Assembly (NCBI GenBank): GCA_021812865.1
Contig: JAKAMP010000096.1
Span: 1 to 8,337, forward strand
Source: Bacteroidota bacterium
GTDB lineage: Bacteria > Bacteroidota > Bacteroidia > Bacteroidales > JAAYUG01
DNA length: 8,337 bases
Direction of reading: 5' to 3'
Shown: positions 6,304 through 8,337 of the stretch, piece after piece
Layout of the letters: every line of letters begins with the position of its first letter
Position numbering within the stretch: position 1 is the first letter of the stretch
Made by a program: the position numbers and the translations under genes
Notes under the pieces: generated by a model
The model's database searches: none
What the model saw: the letters and a program-made list of their open reading frames with translations, nothing else
What the model was told of the DNA's origin: nothing

Positions 6304-8262
6304 CTAATCGTAGAATACCCATGATAAGCCGAATTTAAACAGGGCCTTCGTCATAGGGTAATGCAAAGCATTGAAATAATCCCTTGGCATAAGGCCGTAG
6401 TTAGCATGTTCATATTTCAGATAAGCGCGTGTACGCTTGAGTTTGAGGTTCAGAAAGACATCAACATAGGGGTAATTCCCCAGCATTTTTTCGTGCTGGG
6501 TGTGAAAGTATCCGGTAACCGGATCGTAGTCATAGCCATAATAGCTTGTATAGTACCTGAAATCAAATCCGATTTCAGTAAGGAGAACATTTTTCACCAG
6601 GAAAGCCTCAAAGTAATTCGAAAGGAAGAGTGAGGCTGCGGGCAGGGGCAGAACCCTGCTGTTTGTGGAAGTCTGAAGGGCTATTTTATTCACCGAGGTC
6701 ATTTTCCAGTAGTGGAAGGTTTTGTCGATAATAAAACTTGCTACAGCCAGATTCCCGCTATACTGGGCAGGATAACCAGAATCATTAAAATAAATAAAAT
6801 TGTTCAGGTTGATAAGATCGGCTGTGGCAATGGCTTGTCCATCTGAAAGAAAGCTTGCGCTGGCTTCATTCCTGATTGTCTTTTTGAATGTATTATCCCA
6901 AATTTTGCTGTTTGAAGCAAAATTCGACAAGAGGTAATCGGGTTTGTCGGCTCTTGAAGTGAATTCGAGACGAATGCCGTTCTGGTGTTTTCCGCCCAGT
7001 CCCAGCGACATGGTTGCCTGGAGCAGGTAGCTGCCGAAGTCATAACCTGTGAAGGTATAATAGCCGGACGTTCTCCATTGCCAGCTCTGAGGCTTACCGA
7101 AAGAGAGAATGGCTCCTGCGCGCAGGTTCGCCAGGGTGGTAGTAAAGAAAGTGGTATTTTTCACCACCAGGGTATCGGGGGTGGGCGCTTCCTTGTAAAA
7201 TCCATATTTGAGCAGTTCCTGTGAAAGAAGGAAACTGATGAAGAAGGGGAATTTTTGTGATTTTTCCCTGATGGAATACCGGAGTTGCGCGTTAAATTTC
7301 CTGAAGATGACTGAATCGCTAGTGATATCAGGGTTCAGATAGGTATGGGTAAAATAAGCTGAATCGTTTACCAGGTCGGTGACGGCGGAGTAGCCCTTAA
7401 GGTCGCTGTCGTAGAATGATTTATATATCCGGTCGTAGCGCAGCAGAAGGGAAAAGGTAGAAAGCGGAAGGTTGAGTTTCCTCAGAAAGGAATTCTTAGT
7501 TGAATCATTGATTTTCCCGCCGAGTTCGTACGATTGAAGCAAATAGAAGGTGTTCGAAAGGTATTTGTTCTTTGCATATTCCAGCTTTACCGGAAGGTAA
7601 TCCTGGTTTTGGTCATACACGGCGCTGTCGTTGAGTAAGCCACCATTTTCCTGGTTGGTAAACTTATTAAGGCAGTAGGCTGCATACAGGGTATATTTGT
7701 TCCCCTGGAAATTGGTGTGTGCAACGAAGTTTCGGTCCTTAGTCCGCTGGTTGGGGTAGAGACCCGGGGAGGCATAAATGTTCAGCACGATTCCGGCATT
7801 CCAGTTCGATTTGATATCCTGGGTATGGGTAACGCTGAAAAATTCTTCGGCTTTATCGGAAGGTCCGCCATTGCTATAATGCAGGCTTGTAAAAGGGCGT
7901 CGTGTGTTGAAGAATAGAGTATTTTCGGGAGTTACAAGGTAAGGTTCAAGAGGATGCATAAGAATGAAGGGGGAAGAGAAGTGTTGCTGGCTGAACACGG
8001 TATTCATGGCAGGCAGTCCAAGGTTTCCAAGGTATGCATAGCTTATAAAATCTTTATCTACCGGATTAAAAACCTGGAAAGAATTCAGTAAGGTGTCGAC
8101 CAGGAGGGTATCTTTTTGCATCCACTGGGTATTGAAGTGCCAGGTAAGGATGCGGAGGGAGTCGGGTGAAATGGTTTTAGGAGCCTGGCAGTATGTATGG
8201 AAGGAGACACTAAGGGCCAGGACAGCGGGGACACATAATTTTATGCCTTTGGGAAGGGTCAT
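6304..8262 (-). CDS. Putative porin, Porin_10 family, outer-membrane beta-barrel
   Basis: The product has 652 residues, a typical length for the Bacteroidota 'putative porin' family (Porin_10). Residues 1-26 form a signal peptide (hydrophobic core VPAVLALSVSF, then CQA). A short N-terminal region contains DSLRILTWHF (34-43) and AYLGNLGLPA (76-85). The region around NTRRPFTSLHYSNGGPSDKAEEFFSVTHTQ (119-148) carries the family's recognisable 'F.SLHYSNGG...EEFF' block, and QRTKDRNFVAHTNFQGNKYTLYAAYCLNKF (172-201) follows. The rest alternates aromatic and polar residues in short beta strands. The C-terminus has the family's GNYPYVDVFLNLKLKRTRAYLKYEHAN segment and ends FGLSWVFYD, with an aromatic terminal strand suited to BAM-assisted insertion. 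Substrate is unknown. The ATG at 8262 sets the signal peptide, the stop is TAG, and a good promoter candidate lies 20-50 bases upstream. The transglycosylase gene follows on the same strand. Confidence 0.9.
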   Translation of the reverse strand: MTLPKGIKLCVPAVLALSVSFHTYCQAPKTISPDSLRILTWHFNTQWMQKDTLLVDTLLNSFQVFNPVDKDFISYAYLGNLGLPAMNTVFSQQHFSSPFILMHPLEPYLVTPENTLFFNTRRPFTSLHYSNGGPSDKAEEFFSVTHTQDIKSNWNAGIVLNIYASPGLYPNQRTKDRNFVAHTNFQGNKYTLYAAYCLNKFTNQENGGLLNDSAVYDQNQDYLPVKLEYAKNKYLSNTFYLLQSYELGGKINDSTKNSFLRKLNLPLSTFSLLLRYDRIYKSFYDSDLKGYSAVTDLVNDSAYFTHTYLNPDITSDSVIFRKFNAQLRYSIREKSQKFPFFISFLLSQELLKYGFYKEAPTPDTLVVKNTTFFTTTLANLRAGAILSFGKPQSWQWRTSGYYTFTGYDFGSYLLQATMSLGLGGKHQNGIRLEFTSRADKPDYLLSNFASNSKIWDNTFKKTIRNEASASFLSDGQAIATADLINLNNFIYFNDSGYPAQYSGNLAVASFIIDKTFHYWKMTSVNKIALQTSTNSRVLPLPAASLFLSNYFEAFLVKNVLLTEIGFDFRYYTSYYGYDYDPVTGYFHTQHEKMLGNYPYVDVFLNLKLKRTRAYLKYEHANYGLMPRDYFNALHYPMTKALFKFGLSWVFYD

Positions 8263-8284
8263 TTGTGTCGGGGGTGTGATGGAA

Positions 8285-8318
8285 GAAATTTATAAAACAA
8301 ACGGAAGAAAAGCAAAAA
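8285..8318 (-). promoter_or_regulatory. Candidate Bacteroidota promoter of the porin gene
   Basis: On the minus strand, TTTTTG (8318-8313), a 20-base spacer and TAAATTTC (8292-8285) fit the -33/-7 pattern with one mismatch at the last base. Transcription would start near 8279, giving a leader of about 17 bases to the ATG at 8262 and no Shine-Dalgarno sequence. It would drive both the porin and the downstream transglycosylase gene. Confidence 0.5.
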
Positions 8319-8337
8319 GCGTATAAAATAAAAAGTC

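Noticed and set aside
6985..7224. Plus- and minus-strand short frames inside the porin gene
   Set aside because: These are shadows of the porin coding sequence with no independent start signals or motifs.
1..8337. CRISPR arrays, tRNA or rRNA genes, insertion sequences, toxin-antitoxin or defence genes
   Set aside because: I looked on both strands and found no regularly spaced repeats, no RNA gene signatures, no transposase or integrase motifs, and no terminal inverted repeats with target duplications.

Overview
The window looks like chromosomal DNA from a member of the Bacteroidota, probably Bacteroidales or a neighbouring order. Three things support this. The protein families are typical of the phylum: a Porin_10-type putative porin, a GH171/DUF1343 (NamZ) exo-muramidase ending in the phylum's usual KYLLY-type tail, and an MltF-like lipoprotein. 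No start codon has a convincing Shine-Dalgarno sequence. The recurring promoter-like pattern is TTG, about 20 bases, then TAnnTTT(G/A/C), which resembles the Bacteroides -33/-7 consensus rather than E. coli -35/-10. I see no tRNA, rRNA, CRISPR array, insertion sequence, integrase or other mark of a mobile region.

Layout from left to right. Positions 1-655 (minus) hold the N-terminal 218 residues of a repeat-rich lipoprotein that runs off the window. A 261-base AT-rich gap follows, with its probable promoter and a leader that can fold. Positions 917-2086 (minus) encode a secreted NamZ-like exo-beta-N-acetylmuramidase. Across a 123-base divergent promoter region, 2210-3454 (plus) encodes a LolC/E-type FtsX-fold ABC permease that begins with TTG. 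A short convergent gap leads to 3529-4065 (minus), a small signal-peptide, coiled-coil, transmembrane protein of unknown function. Its promoter is back to back with that of 4183-4815 (plus), a Nudix CoA-pyrophosphatase-like enzyme. The 3' end of that gene overlaps by 17 bases the end of 4799-6244 (minus), an MltF-like lytic transglycosylase. Upstream of that lies 6304-8262 (minus), a large outer-membrane putative porin with a good promoter at the right edge. The porin and the transglycosylase probably form one transcript.

Six of the seven proteins are predicted to be exported or membrane-bound, and two act on murein: MltF makes 1,6-anhydro-MurNAc ends, and NamZ removes terminal MurNAc. The permease could belong to lipoprotein or envelope export, but no ATPase gene is nearby. 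The Nudix enzyme is the only clearly cytoplasmic protein. I read this as an ordinary envelope-maintenance neighbourhood and found no convincing new multi-gene system. The items most worth a second look are the small coiled-coil membrane protein, the foldable leader of the repeat lipoprotein, the leaderless-looking Nudix start, the TTG start of the permease, and the consistency of the promoter pattern.
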